A DNA stretch of 64,000 nucleotides from contig NZ_JAHTLF010000018.1 in NCBI RefSeq assembly GCF_024614185.1, positions 1 through 64,000 on the forward strand, written 5' to 3'. Under the pieces are notes generated by a model. The model had not been told where the DNA came from and did not search any database. It was given only the letters and a program-made list of their open reading frames with translations. This stretch comes from Nocardioides carbamazepini (lineage in GTDB: Bacteria; Actinomycetota; Actinomycetes; Propionibacteriales; Nocardioidaceae). Positions 43,590 through 52,239 of the stretch are shown here, piece by piece (the stretch's first letter is position 1; every line of letters begins with the position of its first letter). The position numbers were made by a program, and so were the translations under genes.

Positions 43590-44594
43590 ATGAGTGCTCG
43601 TCATGCATCCCCCCTGCGCCGACGGCTCGCGGTCGTCGGTCTCCTCGGCCTCGGCGTCAGCACGACGCTGGCCGCGTGCGGCTCGTCGTCCGACGACAAG
43701 GCCGGTGCCGACGGTGGCACCCTGCGGGTCACCACGCTGGGCCTGTGCAACGAGGTCGTCTACTGGGCCCAGGAGAAGGGCCTCTTCGCCGACCACGGTG
43801 TGGAGGTCGAGCTGGTCAAGTCCACCGGCGGCGCAGCCGCGCTGACCGCGCTGCAGAGCGGCGACATCGACCTCGCCTTCGCCAACCCCTTCTCCACGAT
43901 GCTCGCCATCGACCAGGGCCTGGACCTGAAGTGGATCGCGACCGCCTACGAGACCACCACGGTCGAGGCTGACGCCGCCAACGCCATGGTCGTCGCCAAG
44001 GACGCCGGGATCAGTGACGCCGCCGGCCTGAACGGCAAGACGATCGGCGTCAACGAGGTCGGCGGCATCAACCAGATCGCCTCGAGCCAGTGGATGAAGC
44101 TCGAGGGTGGCGACCCGAGCTCGGTGAAGTTCGTCGCCCTGCCGTTCAACGAGCTCGCCTCCGCGGTCGCCTCGGGCAAGGTCGCGGCCGCGCAGGTGCC
44201 GGCCCAGAACGTGGACCCGGAGCTCGGGCTGGTCAGCCTCGGCGACCCCTATGTCGTCGCGGGCGAGGGCAGCAGCCTGGTCTTCGCCGGCTACGTCGCC
44301 ACCGGCAAGGAGGCGAAGGCCAAGGAGAAGGACCTCAAGGCCTTCCAGGATGCGCTGATCGAGACGAACGAGGCGTTCAACGACCCGGCCAACGACGACG
44401 AGCGCTTCAAGCTGGCGTCCGCCCAGTGCAAGCAGGATCCCGCGGTGCTGAAGACGCTGCCGGAGAACATCTACGAGGCCCGGGTCGACACCGGTGCGCT
44501 CGAGCGGATGGGCGAGATCCTCGTCGGCCAGGACCGGCTCGACGATCCGCCGTCCCCGGACGACTTCGTGCCGTCGTACGTGACGACGAAGTAG
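43590..44594 (+). CDS. ABC importer substrate-binding lipoprotein (SsuA/THI5-like)
   Basis: A 334-residue lipoprotein. The signal ends in LAACG (lipobox). The mature part has the SsuA/NMT1-like periplasmic fold (CNEVVYWAQEKGLFADHGVE, then LQSGDIDLAFANPFSTMLAI). Such proteins bind sulfonates, taurine, thiamine precursors, or aromatic or heterocyclic carboxylates. AAAGG lies upstream of the ATG. It is the last gene of the importer operon. The substrate is probably the compound degraded by the island, or a part of it. Confidence 0.88.
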   Translation: MSARHASPLRRRLAVVGLLGLGVSTTLAACGSSSDDKAGADGGTLRVTTLGLCNEVVYWAQEKGLFADHGVEVELVKSTGGAAALTALQSGDIDLAFANPFSTMLAIDQGLDLKWIATAYETTTVEADAANAMVVAKDAGISDAAGLNGKTIGVNEVGGINQIASSQWMKLEGGDPSSVKFVALPFNELASAVASGKVAAAQVPAQNVDPELGLVSLGDPYVVAGEGSSLVFAGYVATGKEAKAKEKDLKAFQDALIETNEAFNDPANDDERFKLASAQCKQDPAVLKTLPENIYEARVDTGALERMGEILVGQDRLDDPPSPDDFVPSYVTTK

Positions 44595-44754
44595 CGCCCG
44601 GCCCCGTTCCTCCTCGCGCGTCCCGGCGTGTGAGCGGGAGTGGACGGTTCCTGTGGATGACGCGCAGGCTAGACGCCCGCTTCCGCTCATACTCGTCCCG
44701 GCGGCGGTCACGAGCGACACACGCGATCGTGCGCCAGGACGGGAGGTCGTGGGC

Positions 44755-45270
44755 GTGGGGCGGACGGCATTCGTCGATGAGTCCAAGCGCAGGGCCTATC
44801 TGCTGTGCGCGGTGGTGGTCGACCAATCCCGTCTTGGGGAGGTTCGCCACGAGCTGGCCCGGGCCCGGGGTTCGTACGGCATGATTCACATGAAGAGCCG
44901 CAATGACGCGGAGCGCCTGGCCTACGCCCGGATGCTCGCGGGGCTCGAGGTCACGGGGATGCTGTTCGCGACCCGGGTCAAGCGCGCCCGTGCCGCTCGA
45001 GACCTGCTGTTCGAGGAGATGGTGCCGCGTCTCATCGCCCTGGGTGTCACCGAGCTCGTCATCGAGTCGTGCCAGGAGGACGCCGAGGATCGGCGGCTGC
45101 TACGCCGGTTGCTGGGGCCGGCGCCGGAGCTGACGTACCGGCACGGCAGCAAGTCGGACCTGCTGCTGTCGCTGCCCGACATCCTGGCGTGGGCGCACGG
45201 CCGCGGTGGGCGCTTCCGAGACGCGGTCAAGCCGGTGACGACCGATCACGGCAGGTTCGGCGGCCCCTGA
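44755..45270 (+). CDS. DUF3800-like protein
   Basis: A 171-residue protein starting VGRTAFVDESKRR. The FVDES start, a middle HMKSRNDAER and the late Asp/His-containing VKPVTTDHGRF resemble the DUF3800 family, whose early Asp and Glu suggest an RNase-H-like metal nuclease fold. Start: GTG at 44755 has GGGAGG eight bases upstream; upstream frame to 44653 looks non-coding. It is unrelated to the catabolic genes around it and stands alone with its own terminator, so it may be a transferred accessory gene. DUF3800 genes are often found near mobile or defence elements. Function unknown. Confidence 0.55.
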   Translation: MGRTAFVDESKRRAYLLCAVVVDQSRLGEVRHELARARGSYGMIHMKSRNDAERLAYARMLAGLEVTGMLFATRVKRARAARDLLFEEMVPRLIALGVTELVIESCQEDAEDRRLLRRLLGPAPELTYRHGSKSDLLLSLPDILAWAHGRGGRFRDAVKPVTTDHGRFGGP

Positions 45271-45277
45271 AAGCAGT

Positions 45278-45302
45278 CAGCCCCGGGAGGCTCCCGAGGC
45301 TG
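45278..45302 (+). terminator. Hairpin terminator after DUF3800-like gene
   Basis: CAGCCCCGGGAG and CTCCCGAGGCTG form a 12-bp stem with one G-U-type mismatch around a very short loop (45278-45302). A second, weaker stem, CCGACG...CGTCGG, lies at 45391-45410. The rest of 45271-45480 shows no gene. Confidence 0.6.
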
Positions 45303-45480
45303 ATGTTGGGCCAGCAAGGCTAGAAACCGACTGAGGAGACTGCCCCTTCCGGGGTGCTGACGTCTCGGAGACCTCCTACGCTCACCACTTCCGACGGCTA
45401 GTGTCGTCGGCCCTGCCAATGTAGTCCTGGTCCGGTCGTGGTCACAAGCGGATCTGCGGAGCTGTGGATGGCTGTCGGAG

Positions 45481-46956
45481 TCAGCCCAGCAGCTTGATGG
45501 CGACCGCCTTCTCGCGGGTGAACTCGTAGAGGCCGCGATAGCCGTTGCCCGACGAGAACCCGCTCTGCTTGGCCATGTTGAACGGCATGCCGATCACGCC
45601 GGCGTCGGAGAACTGGTTCACCGAGATCTGGCCGGCGTCGACCTCCGACGACATGCGCAGGGCGCGCGAGACGTCATTGGTCCAGATGCACGCCAGCAGG
45701 CCGAAGTCGGTGCCGTTGGCCAGGGCGACGGCGTCGGCGTCGTCGGTGAAGGTCTCGACGGTCAGCACCGGACCGAAGATCTCCTGCCCGACGATCGGGG
45801 CGTTGCGGTCGGTCACCTCCAGCACGGTGGGCGCGAGGAAGTTCCCGGCGTCGCGACCGTCGGGCCGGGTGCCGCCGAGGAGCAGCTCGACGCCGTCGCC
45901 GAGGGCGCCCTGGACCAGGCTGCTGACCCGGGCGTGCTGGGCCTGGTTCACGAGGGGACCCATGTCGAGGTCGTCGTCCCAGCTGCCGATCCGGATCTCG
46001 CCCATCGCGGAGAGCACCCGGGCGCGGACCTCGTCGGCGATCCCCGCATGGACGAGGAGGCGGGAGCCGGCGTTGCAGTTCTGGCCGGCGTTCTCCGTGA
46101 TCGAGCGGACGATCGCGGGGACGGCGACGTCCAGGTCGGCGTCGGCGAAGACGAGGTTGGGCGACTTGCCGCCGAGCTCGACCTTGATCGGGATCAGGTT
46201 CTGGGCGGCGGCCTGCATGACCAGCCGGCCGGTCGCGACCGAGCCCACGAAGCTGATGTGGTCGATCCCGGGATGGCTGACCAGGGTGGCGCCGAGCTCG
46301 ACGCCGACGCCGGTGAGGACGTTGAGGACGCCTGCGGGCAGCCCGGCCTCCGCGGCCAGCTCGACGAGCGCGTGGATCACCAGCGGGGCTACCTCCGACG
46401 GCTTCAGGACGACGGTGTTGCCGGCGGCGAGCGCGGGGGCGAGGTTGGCGGCGCAGAGGACCGCCGGGACGTTCCAGGGCAGCACGATCGCGCACACGCC
46501 GTGCGGCTCGCGGCGGGTGAAGCCGAAGTAGTCCGGGGAGCGGGTCGGCAGCGTCGCGCCGGTCAGCTTGTCGGCACCGCCCGCGGTGAACTGCAGGATC
46601 GAGCCCGCGATCTGGACGTTCAGGAGCCCGCCGGACAGCGGCTTACCGACGTTGCGCGCCTCCAGGGCGGCGAGCCGGTGCTGGTGCTGGAAGACCAGGC
46701 CCGCCCAGCGGCCGAGGATCGCGCCGCGCTCGGAGGGCGACCTCCGGGACCAGTCGCGCGCGGCCGCGCGGGCCGCGGCCACCGCGCGGTCGACGTCGCC
46801 CACCTCGCTCGCCGAGATCTCGCCGAAGGTCTCGCCCGTCGCCGGGTCGACGGAGGGGAACGCGGAGCTTCGTTCGAGCCAGCTCCCGCCGATGAACGTA
46901 CCGAGGTGATCGCCGCTCGGAGCGGTCGTTGCGGGGGTCTTCGTGTCCGTGGTCAC
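45481..46956 (-). CDS. Aldehyde dehydrogenase
   Basis: A 491-residue NAD(P)-dependent aldehyde dehydrogenase. Motifs are LPWNVPAVL (oxyanion Asn), SFVGSVATG, the catalytic Glu in VELGGKSPN, the catalytic Cys in NAGQNCNAGSRLL and EIFGPV. It oxidises an aldehyde to a carboxylate. Start: a TTGACT/GACGAT promoter on this strand would begin transcription almost exactly at the GTG at 46956, implying a leaderless mRNA; the longer frame to 47061 runs through the promoter. It is divergent from the BMP-type importer and may act with the NDMA-dependent alcohol dehydrogenase at 52.2 kb. Confidence 0.9.
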   Translation of the reverse strand: MTTDTKTPATTAPSGDHLGTFIGGSWLERSSAFPSVDPATGETFGEISASEVGDVDRAVAAARAAARDWSRRSPSERGAILGRWAGLVFQHQHRLAALEARNVGKPLSGGLLNVQIAGSILQFTAGGADKLTGATLPTRSPDYFGFTRREPHGVCAIVLPWNVPAVLCAANLAPALAAGNTVVLKPSEVAPLVIHALVELAAEAGLPAGVLNVLTGVGVELGATLVSHPGIDHISFVGSVATGRLVMQAAAQNLIPIKVELGGKSPNLVFADADLDVAVPAIVRSITENAGQNCNAGSRLLVHAGIADEVRARVLSAMGEIRIGSWDDDLDMGPLVNQAQHARVSSLVQGALGDGVELLLGGTRPDGRDAGNFLAPTVLEVTDRNAPIVGQEIFGPVLTVETFTDDADAVALANGTDFGLLACIWTNDVSRALRMSSEVDAGQISVNQFSDAGVIGMPFNMAKQSGFSSGNGYRGLYEFTREKAVAIKLLG

Positions 46957-47124
46957 AGATAGATCGTCCGGCTCGCCGATAACAATAGTCAAGATGATGT
47001 GTTGCATTGCGAGACGGGCTGGTGCATGCTGGCGCAGTTCCCGGGCTCGGCCGGCAGGCACTCGGACCAGGTCGGAACGACCCGCAAGTCACGCACTACT
47101 CGGATGGATCGAGGGCGGAGAAAC
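46957..47124. promoter_or_regulatory. Divergent promoters of aldehyde dehydrogenase and BMP importer
   Basis: Leftward: TTGACT (46992-46987) and GACGAT (46968-46963), 18-bp spacing. Rightward: TTGCAT (47002-47007) and CATGCT (47025-47030), 17-bp spacing. A half-site of the island operator, TTGCGAGAC, covers 47007-47015 inside the rightward promoter. Confidence 0.55.
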
Positions 47125-48276
47125 ATGCGAATCCAGAAGTTCTCAGCAGCCTGCGTTGCTGTGGCCATGCTCGCGCTGGCCGGCTGCGGCTCCAGCGACG
47201 AGCCGAAGAAGGAGAAGGGCTTCGACGGCCCCGACCCGTTCGCGGTCGCGCGCGGAGCCGCCATCGGCGAGCCCGGTACGGCGACCGCGCCCCAGTGGGC
47301 GGGCGAGGGCAGCGTCCCGAAGGGACAGCCGGACCAGAACGGGGATGGCAAGGTCTCCATCGGCGTCATCACCTCGGGTGACACCAACGACGGCACGTAC
47401 TACCAGAGCACGGCGGACGCGGTGGCCTATGCCGCGGACAAGAACGACTGGGAGTACACCGTCCAGGGCCTGGTCCCGCTGACCCAGGCGGTCACCGCGG
47501 CGGAGAACCTGTGCCGCCAGCGGGTCGACCTGATCGTGATCAGCGACGCCCAGCTCGCGCAGGCCGTCACCGCGGCGTCCAACCCGCTGTGCAAGGACAC
47601 CTTCTTCTACCTGCAGGGCGGCTACGGATCGCCGGAGCAGGACGAGACCTTCACGCAGTCCTACGACGTCGGCCTCGACTACGCGTACGTCGCGGGCATC
47701 GCCATGGGCGCCTACATGAAGGCCAACGACATCAAGAAGACCGGCTTCCTGTCCGGCATCGCCGCCCCCTTCAACACCACGATCGGCAAGGTGTTCACGG
47801 AGGGCGTGAAGGCCCAGGTGCCCGACGCCGAGGTCGTGGAGACCTACACGGGCGACCAGATCGACGTCGGCAAGGCCGTCGAGGGCTTCAACGCCCAGGC
47901 ATCGCAGGGCATCGGTGCGGTCTACCCGTACTTCGGCGCTCCGACGATCGCGGTCGCCAAGAAGGCGAAGGAGGCCGGCATCCCGGTGCTCGGCTCGCCG
48001 AAGACCTTCTGCGACTCCGGCGACGCCGACTTCATCGGCGAGGTCATCTTCGCCCCCGGCTACTACCTGGCCCCGATGCTCGACCTCTTCGCCGAGGGCA
48101 AGCTCGAGCTGGGCGTGACCCGCAACTGGCGTCTCGGCGTCGACCCGGTCCCCGCAGTCCACGCGTGCGACACCGCGGGCGACGGCAAGGACGCCATGAG
48201 CCAGGCGATCGAGCAGGCCCAGGCGGACATCAACGCCGGCAAGATCGACCTGTTCGGCATGGCCGGCGCGTCCTGA
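47125..48276 (+). CDS. BMP-family substrate-binding lipoprotein
   Basis: A 383-residue lipoprotein. The signal peptide ends LALAGC (lipobox). After an Asp/Glu/Pro-rich spacer, a BMP/PnrA-like domain begins (KVSIGVITSGDTNDGTYYQS, then VDLIVISDAQLAQAV, and VYPYFGAPTIAVAKK). Relatives bind purine or other nucleosides and are paired with the BmpC/NupP-type transporter genes found just downstream. Start: ATG at 47125, with GAGGGCGGAG upstream. In this island it may bind a nucleobase-like or N-heterocyclic substrate. Confidence 0.88.
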   Translation: MRIQKFSAACVAVAMLALAGCGSSDEPKKEKGFDGPDPFAVARGAAIGEPGTATAPQWAGEGSVPKGQPDQNGDGKVSIGVITSGDTNDGTYYQSTADAVAYAADKNDWEYTVQGLVPLTQAVTAAENLCRQRVDLIVISDAQLAQAVTAASNPLCKDTFFYLQGGYGSPEQDETFTQSYDVGLDYAYVAGIAMGAYMKANDIKKTGFLSGIAAPFNTTIGKVFTEGVKAQVPDAEVVETYTGDQIDVGKAVEGFNAQASQGIGAVYPYFGAPTIAVAKKAKEAGIPVLGSPKTFCDSGDADFIGEVIFAPGYYLAPMLDLFAEGKLELGVTRNWRLGVDPVPAVHACDTAGDGKDAMSQAIEQAQADINAGKIDLFGMAGAS

Positions 48277-48283
48277 TCCGACG

Positions 48284-49867
48284 ATGACTGCAGCTTCCCG
48301 ACCGGAGGTGGAGACGGTGATGCCGGCGCTCCGCATGGCCGGCATCACCAAGCACTTCAACGGGGTCCCGGCCTGCTTCGACGTCGACTTCGAGGTCGCG
48401 CCGGGGGAGATCCACGGCCTGCTGGGGCAGAACGGCGCCGGCAAGTCCACCCTGATGAACATCCTCCTCGGGCTGGTCCGCCCGGATCGCGGAGAGGTGA
48501 CCCTGGCCGGTGAGCCGGCGGTCATCCGCGACCCGAACGCGGCCCGCGCCCTCGGCGTACGGATGGTGCACCAGCACTACAGCCTCATCCCGACGCTCTC
48601 GGTCTGGGAGAACGTGGTCCTCAGCGGCGAGGGCCGCGTCGACAGGGATCGAACGATCGGGCAGATCGAGGAGGTCAGCGAGCGCTTCGGCCTCGAGGTC
48701 TCCCCACGGGCGATGGTCGGCGACCTCAGTGTCGGCGAGCAGCAGCGCGTCGAGCTGGTCACCTGCCTGATCGACCGGCCCCGGCTGCTCGTCCTCGACG
48801 AGCCGACGGCGGTCCTCACCCGGCAGGAGTCGAGGTCGCTGTTCACCATGCTGCGCCGGCTGGTCGACCAGGACGGCTGCTCGGTCGTCCTGATCAGCCA
48901 CAACCTGGCCGAGATCACCGCGGTGGCCCATCGCGCCACGGTGATGCGGGGCGGTCGCGTCGTCTCCCGGGTGATCCCCGCGGAGACGCCGGTGACCGAG
49001 CTCGCCCGCCACATGATCGGGCGCGACCTGCCCGGTACGCCGGACGTGGCCGCCGCGATCGGCGCCGACCCGGTGCCGATCGCGGGCGAGCCGGCGGCGA
49101 TGACAGAGCCCGAGCCGGCGGACACCGAGCCGGTCCTCCGCATCGTCGGCGCCACGGCGACCCACGACGGGACCCGCGCGCTCGACGCCCTCGACCTCGA
49201 GATCCGAGCCGGCGAGATCGTCGGCGTCGCCGGCGTCGAGGGCAACGGTCAGCAGTGGCTGTCCGCTCTGCTCGCCGGCTCGCTCCCGCTCCAGGACGGC
49301 GAGGTCCGCGTGCACGGCCGGCGGGTCCCGGTCGGCAGGCCGGGCTCGACCCGCAAGGCCGGCGTGGGCGTCGTACCGGAGGACCGGAAGACGTCCGGCT
49401 GCATCCTCGACATGTCGGTCGCGGACAACCTCGCGCTGGCCGGCCTGAAGTCGCTCGCGCGCGCGGGTGTCGTCTCCCGGCGCAAGCTGCACAGCCTGGC
49501 CGAGCGTCTGGTCGAGGAGTTCGACATCGCGGTCGCCTCGGTCGACCAGCCGATGCGCTCGCTCTCGGGCGGCAACCAGCAGAAGGTGGTGCTCGCCCGG
49601 GAGATGTCCGCCGGACCGGCCGTCCTCGTGCTCGCCCAGCCCACCCGGGGCCTGGACGTCGGCGCGGTCGCCGACCTGCACGAGCGGATGCGCCAGGCGG
49701 CCGCGGCCGGCGTCGCCGTGCTGCTCATCTCGTCCGACCTGAACGAGATCATGCAGCTCTCCGACCGCATCGCCGTGATCTACCGGGGCCGGATCCAGGG
49801 GGAGCTGGCCCGTGCCGAGGCCGACCCCGAGAAGCTCGGTCTGTTGATGGGAGGAGTCAGCGCATGA
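48284..49867 (+). CDS. BMP-type importer ATPase with two ABC domains
   Basis: A 527-residue ATPase with two tandem ABC domains, as in sugar and nucleoside (NupO-like) importers. Domain 1 has GQNGAGKST, a signature LSVGEQQRVEL and Walker B LLVLDEPTAVL. Domain 2 has a degenerate Walker A (GVEGNGQQW), a signature LSGGNQQKVVLARE and Walker B-like LVLAQPTRGLDVG in which the catalytic Glu is replaced by Gln. This asymmetry is normal for the family. It starts seven bases after the binding-protein gene. Confidence 0.92.
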   Translation: MTAASRPEVETVMPALRMAGITKHFNGVPACFDVDFEVAPGEIHGLLGQNGAGKSTLMNILLGLVRPDRGEVTLAGEPAVIRDPNAARALGVRMVHQHYSLIPTLSVWENVVLSGEGRVDRDRTIGQIEEVSERFGLEVSPRAMVGDLSVGEQQRVELVTCLIDRPRLLVLDEPTAVLTRQESRSLFTMLRRLVDQDGCSVVLISHNLAEITAVAHRATVMRGGRVVSRVIPAETPVTELARHMIGRDLPGTPDVAAAIGADPVPIAGEPAAMTEPEPADTEPVLRIVGATATHDGTRALDALDLEIRAGEIVGVAGVEGNGQQWLSALLAGSLPLQDGEVRVHGRRVPVGRPGSTRKAGVGVVPEDRKTSGCILDMSVADNLALAGLKSLARAGVVSRRKLHSLAERLVEEFDIAVASVDQPMRSLSGGNQQKVVLAREMSAGPAVLVLAQPTRGLDVGAVADLHERMRQAAAAGVAVLLISSDLNEIMQLSDRIAVIYRGRIQGELARAEADPEKLGLLMGGVSA

Positions 49868-50085
49868 ACACCCCAGGTCCTTCTTCTCCGCAACGCATCA
49901 CCCCACAAGCCTCCGCCCTCCCCCGCTCCGCTTCTCCGGAGCAGAGCCTCGCGGGGACCCCAAGCGGCTCCTCCGAACAAGCACCCGGGGACCCCGTTCT
50001 GAGCACCGACGTCTCGGCGTCGCCGGTTCAGGACGCGACCCCACCCCCGCCACGCGGTGGCGCCCGCCGCGGACCGGAGGCCGCG
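49864..50085 (+). other. Low-complexity leader of permease gene, contains repeat element (copy 2)
   Basis: An ATG at 49864 overlaps the ATPase stop and is in frame with the permease. The 74 residues it would add are Pro/Ser/Ala-rich, with no relatives that I recognise. The DNA holds a second copy of the CTCCCCCGCT...CTCGCGGGGACCCC element (49919-49962) and a further GGGGACCCC (49987-49995). It is more likely an untranslated leader or a repeat insertion than a genuine protein domain. Confidence 0.55.
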
Positions 50086-51186
50086 ATGGCCGGCCTGCTC
50101 GCGTCCCTGCGCGGCAGCACGCGGCCCGCGACCGAGCAGGTGCTCGCCTTCCTGGCGTTCCTCTCGCTGGGCATCGGGGTCGGACTGCTGCTCGGCTGGG
50201 CGACCGGTCACGACCCCGGCGTCATCCTCGGCGACCTGTTCGAGGGCAGCATCGGCAGCAGCATCTCCATCGGCTACATGCTCACCGCGGCCGCCCCGCT
50301 GCTGTTGGTCGCGGTCGGCGCGGTGATCTGCATGCGCGCCGGGCAGTTCAACATCGGCCAGGAGGGTCAGGTCACCCTGGGCGCGATCGGCGCCGGCTTC
50401 GTCATCTTCCACGTCGACGCGTCCGGCCCGGTCACCATCGTGCTGGCCTTCGCCGCCGCCGCGCTGGCCGGCGCCGCCTGGGCCTTCCTCGCGGCGCTGC
50501 TGAAGTTCGGCCGCGGCGTCGACATCGTGGTCAGCTCGCTGCTCCTGGTGTTCCTCGCCGAGCAGCTCCTCACCGCGCTGATCAGCGGCGACGGCCCGCT
50601 GCACGACGACGGCGACGGCGTCCTCGGCGGCGGTACGGCGTCCCAGTCGCCGCGCGTCCCCGAGAAGTCCATGCTCCCCACGATCCACGTCCTCGGCGTC
50701 GACGTACCGCTGGCGTTCGTGCTGGCGCTCGTGGCCGCCGTGCTGGTGGCCTGGTTCCTCTCGTCCGCGCACGCCGGCTACCGGCTGCGGATCCTCGGCC
50801 AGAACCCGGCCGTCGCCGGCACCATCGGCATCAGTGCTCCCCGGCTGGGCTCGCTGGCCGTTGCCGCCTCGGGCGCCTTCGCCGGTGCCGCCGGAGGGGC
50901 GATCCTGATGGGCCAGAGCTTCCAGCTCAATCCCGGCGTCTCCAGCTCGATCGGGTGGAGCGGCCTGCTCATCGCGCTCGCCGCGCGGACCAACGCCAGT
51001 GTGAGCGTGCTGCTGGCCCTGGTGTTCGGCGCGATGGTCGCCGGTGGCGGACTGCTCGGCGGCGACGGCATCCCCGTCGACATCGTCAACGTCATCACCG
51101 CCGCGATCGTGGTCGCCCTGCTGTGTCCCCCCGTCCTGCTCGCGGCGCTGCGCCGTCGCCGGATCCGCCGTTCCGTGGAGGCCTGA
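50086..51186 (+). CDS. BMP-type importer permease, first
   Basis: A 366-residue permease of the branched-chain/ribose-like family with about ten helices. Motifs include ICMRAGQFNIGQEGQVTLGA and GYRLRILGQNPAVAGTIGIS. Start: ATG at 50086 has GGAGG seven bases upstream and gives the normal family length; an in-frame ATG at 49864 would add a low-complexity 74-residue leader. It pairs with the next permease to form the channel. Confidence 0.87.
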   Translation: MAGLLASLRGSTRPATEQVLAFLAFLSLGIGVGLLLGWATGHDPGVILGDLFEGSIGSSISIGYMLTAAAPLLLVAVGAVICMRAGQFNIGQEGQVTLGAIGAGFVIFHVDASGPVTIVLAFAAAALAGAAWAFLAALLKFGRGVDIVVSSLLLVFLAEQLLTALISGDGPLHDDGDGVLGGGTASQSPRVPEKSMLPTIHVLGVDVPLAFVLALVAAVLVAWFLSSAHAGYRLRILGQNPAVAGTIGISAPRLGSLAVAASGAFAGAAGGAILMGQSFQLNPGVSSSIGWSGLLIALAARTNASVSVLLALVFGAMVAGGGLLGGDGIPVDIVNVITAAIVVALLCPPVLLAALRRRRIRRSVEA

Positions 51187-51187
51187 G

Positions 51188-52096
51188 ATGAACCTGACGA
51201 CGGACCTCCAGACGATCCTGACCGCGTCGGTGCCGCTGATGGTGCCGCTGCTCTTCGCGGGCCTGGGGGAGTACGTCGCCCAGCGGGCCGGCACCTTCAA
51301 CCTCTCCGTCGAGGGGATGATGCTCGGCTCGGCATTCGCCGCGGCGTACGGCGCCTCCGCCTCGGGATCGCCGATCGTGGGACTGCTCTGCGGCATGCTC
51401 GCCGGTCTGGCCGTGGCCTTCGTGCACGGCAACCTGAGCCACCGGCTGCAGCTGAACACCTACGTGGTGGGCCTCTCGCTCAACGTGCTCGTGCTCGGCG
51501 TGACCAACTACCTGCTGTCGACGACGGTGCTCGACATCCCCGGCGGCTCGGCGTGGCGGATCCCGCTGCTGTCCGAGCTGCCGATCATCGGCAAGGCGTT
51601 CTTCGTGCAGCCCTGGGTGGTCTACCTGCTGCTGCCGCTGCTGTTCGTCATCTGGTGGGTACGCCGTCGCCGCATCGGCCTCGAGCTCCGCGCCGCCGGT
51701 GACGACCCGGTGGCCGGCGACCTGACCGGCATCGACGTCAACGCCCGCCGTCGCCAGGCCCTGCTCTTCTGCGGCCTGTGCTCCGGCATCGGCGGCGCGT
51801 ACCTGTCGGTCTTCCAGTCCGGCTCGTTCACCTCCGGCATGACCGCGGGCCGCGGCTACATCGTGATCGCCGCCGTCATCTTCGGCGGCTGGATGCTGCG
51901 CGGCGTGATCGGCGCCTGTGCCGTCTTCGGCATCGCCCAGGGCCTCCAGCTGGCCCTGCCCGCTATCGGGTACTCCGTGTCACCCCAGCTGCTCGCGGCG
52001 ACGCCGTACCTGCTGGCGCTGGTCTCGCTCGCCCTCCTCGGCGCCCGGTCCAGGCGACCACTGGCGCTGGGGCAGCCGTTCGCGCCAGCACGGTAG
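51188..52096 (+). CDS. BMP-type importer permease, second
   Basis: A 302-residue partner permease with eight or more helices. Motifs are GEYVAQRAGTFNLSVEGMML (the usual 'RAGVxNIGxEG' equivalent) and ELRAAGDDPVAGDLTGIDV. It starts one base after the preceding stop, completing a binding protein-ATPase-permease-permease operon. Two terminator hairpins follow. Confidence 0.9.
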   Translation: MNLTTDLQTILTASVPLMVPLLFAGLGEYVAQRAGTFNLSVEGMMLGSAFAAAYGASASGSPIVGLLCGMLAGLAVAFVHGNLSHRLQLNTYVVGLSLNVLVLGVTNYLLSTTVLDIPGGSAWRIPLLSELPIIGKAFFVQPWVVYLLLPLLFVIWWVRRRRIGLELRAAGDDPVAGDLTGIDVNARRRQALLFCGLCSGIGGAYLSVFQSGSFTSGMTAGRGYIVIAAVIFGGWMLRGVIGACAVFGIAQGLQLALPAIGYSVSPQLLAATPYLLALVSLALLGARSRRPLALGQPFAPAR

Positions 52097-52111
52097 ACGC
52101 AAGCGCGACGA

Positions 52112-52150
52112 GGGGCCGCGCCTTCCCGCAGGACGGGGAGGCGTGGCCCC
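52112..52150 (+). terminator. Terminator of BMP importer operon
   Basis: GGGGCCGCGCCTTCCC and GGGGAGGCGTGGCCCC form a 16-bp stem with two G-U-type mismatches and a 7-base loop, followed by TTG. It starts 15 bases after the permease stop. Confidence 0.75.
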
Positions 52151-52188
52151 TTGCTGTGCCGGTTCCCGCGTGCCCCGGGGAAAACGCA

Positions 52189-52222
52189 CCGTGCCCGGAC
52201 CGCGACTGCGGTCCGGGCACGG
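52189..52222. terminator. Perfect 15-bp hairpin between convergent operons
   Basis: CCGTGCCCGGACCGC (52189-52203) and GCGGTCCGGGCACGG (52208-52222) are exact reverse complements around GACT. It lies just beyond the stop of the leftward alcohol dehydrogenase and probably terminates it. Confidence 0.8.
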
Positions 52223-52239
52223 CCGGTGGTGGGTGTGCC

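Noticed and set aside
45391..45440. Possible tRNA or small RNA after the DUF3800-like gene
   Set aside because: Short stem CCGACG...CGTCGG is present, but there is no cloverleaf, no T-arm motif and no promoter that I can identify.
47338..47380. EF-hand-like DQNGDGKVSIG in the BMP-family lipoprotein
   Set aside because: A single calcium-loop-like match at the linker/domain boundary; the KVSIGVI part is simply the first beta strand of the binding domain. Probably chance.
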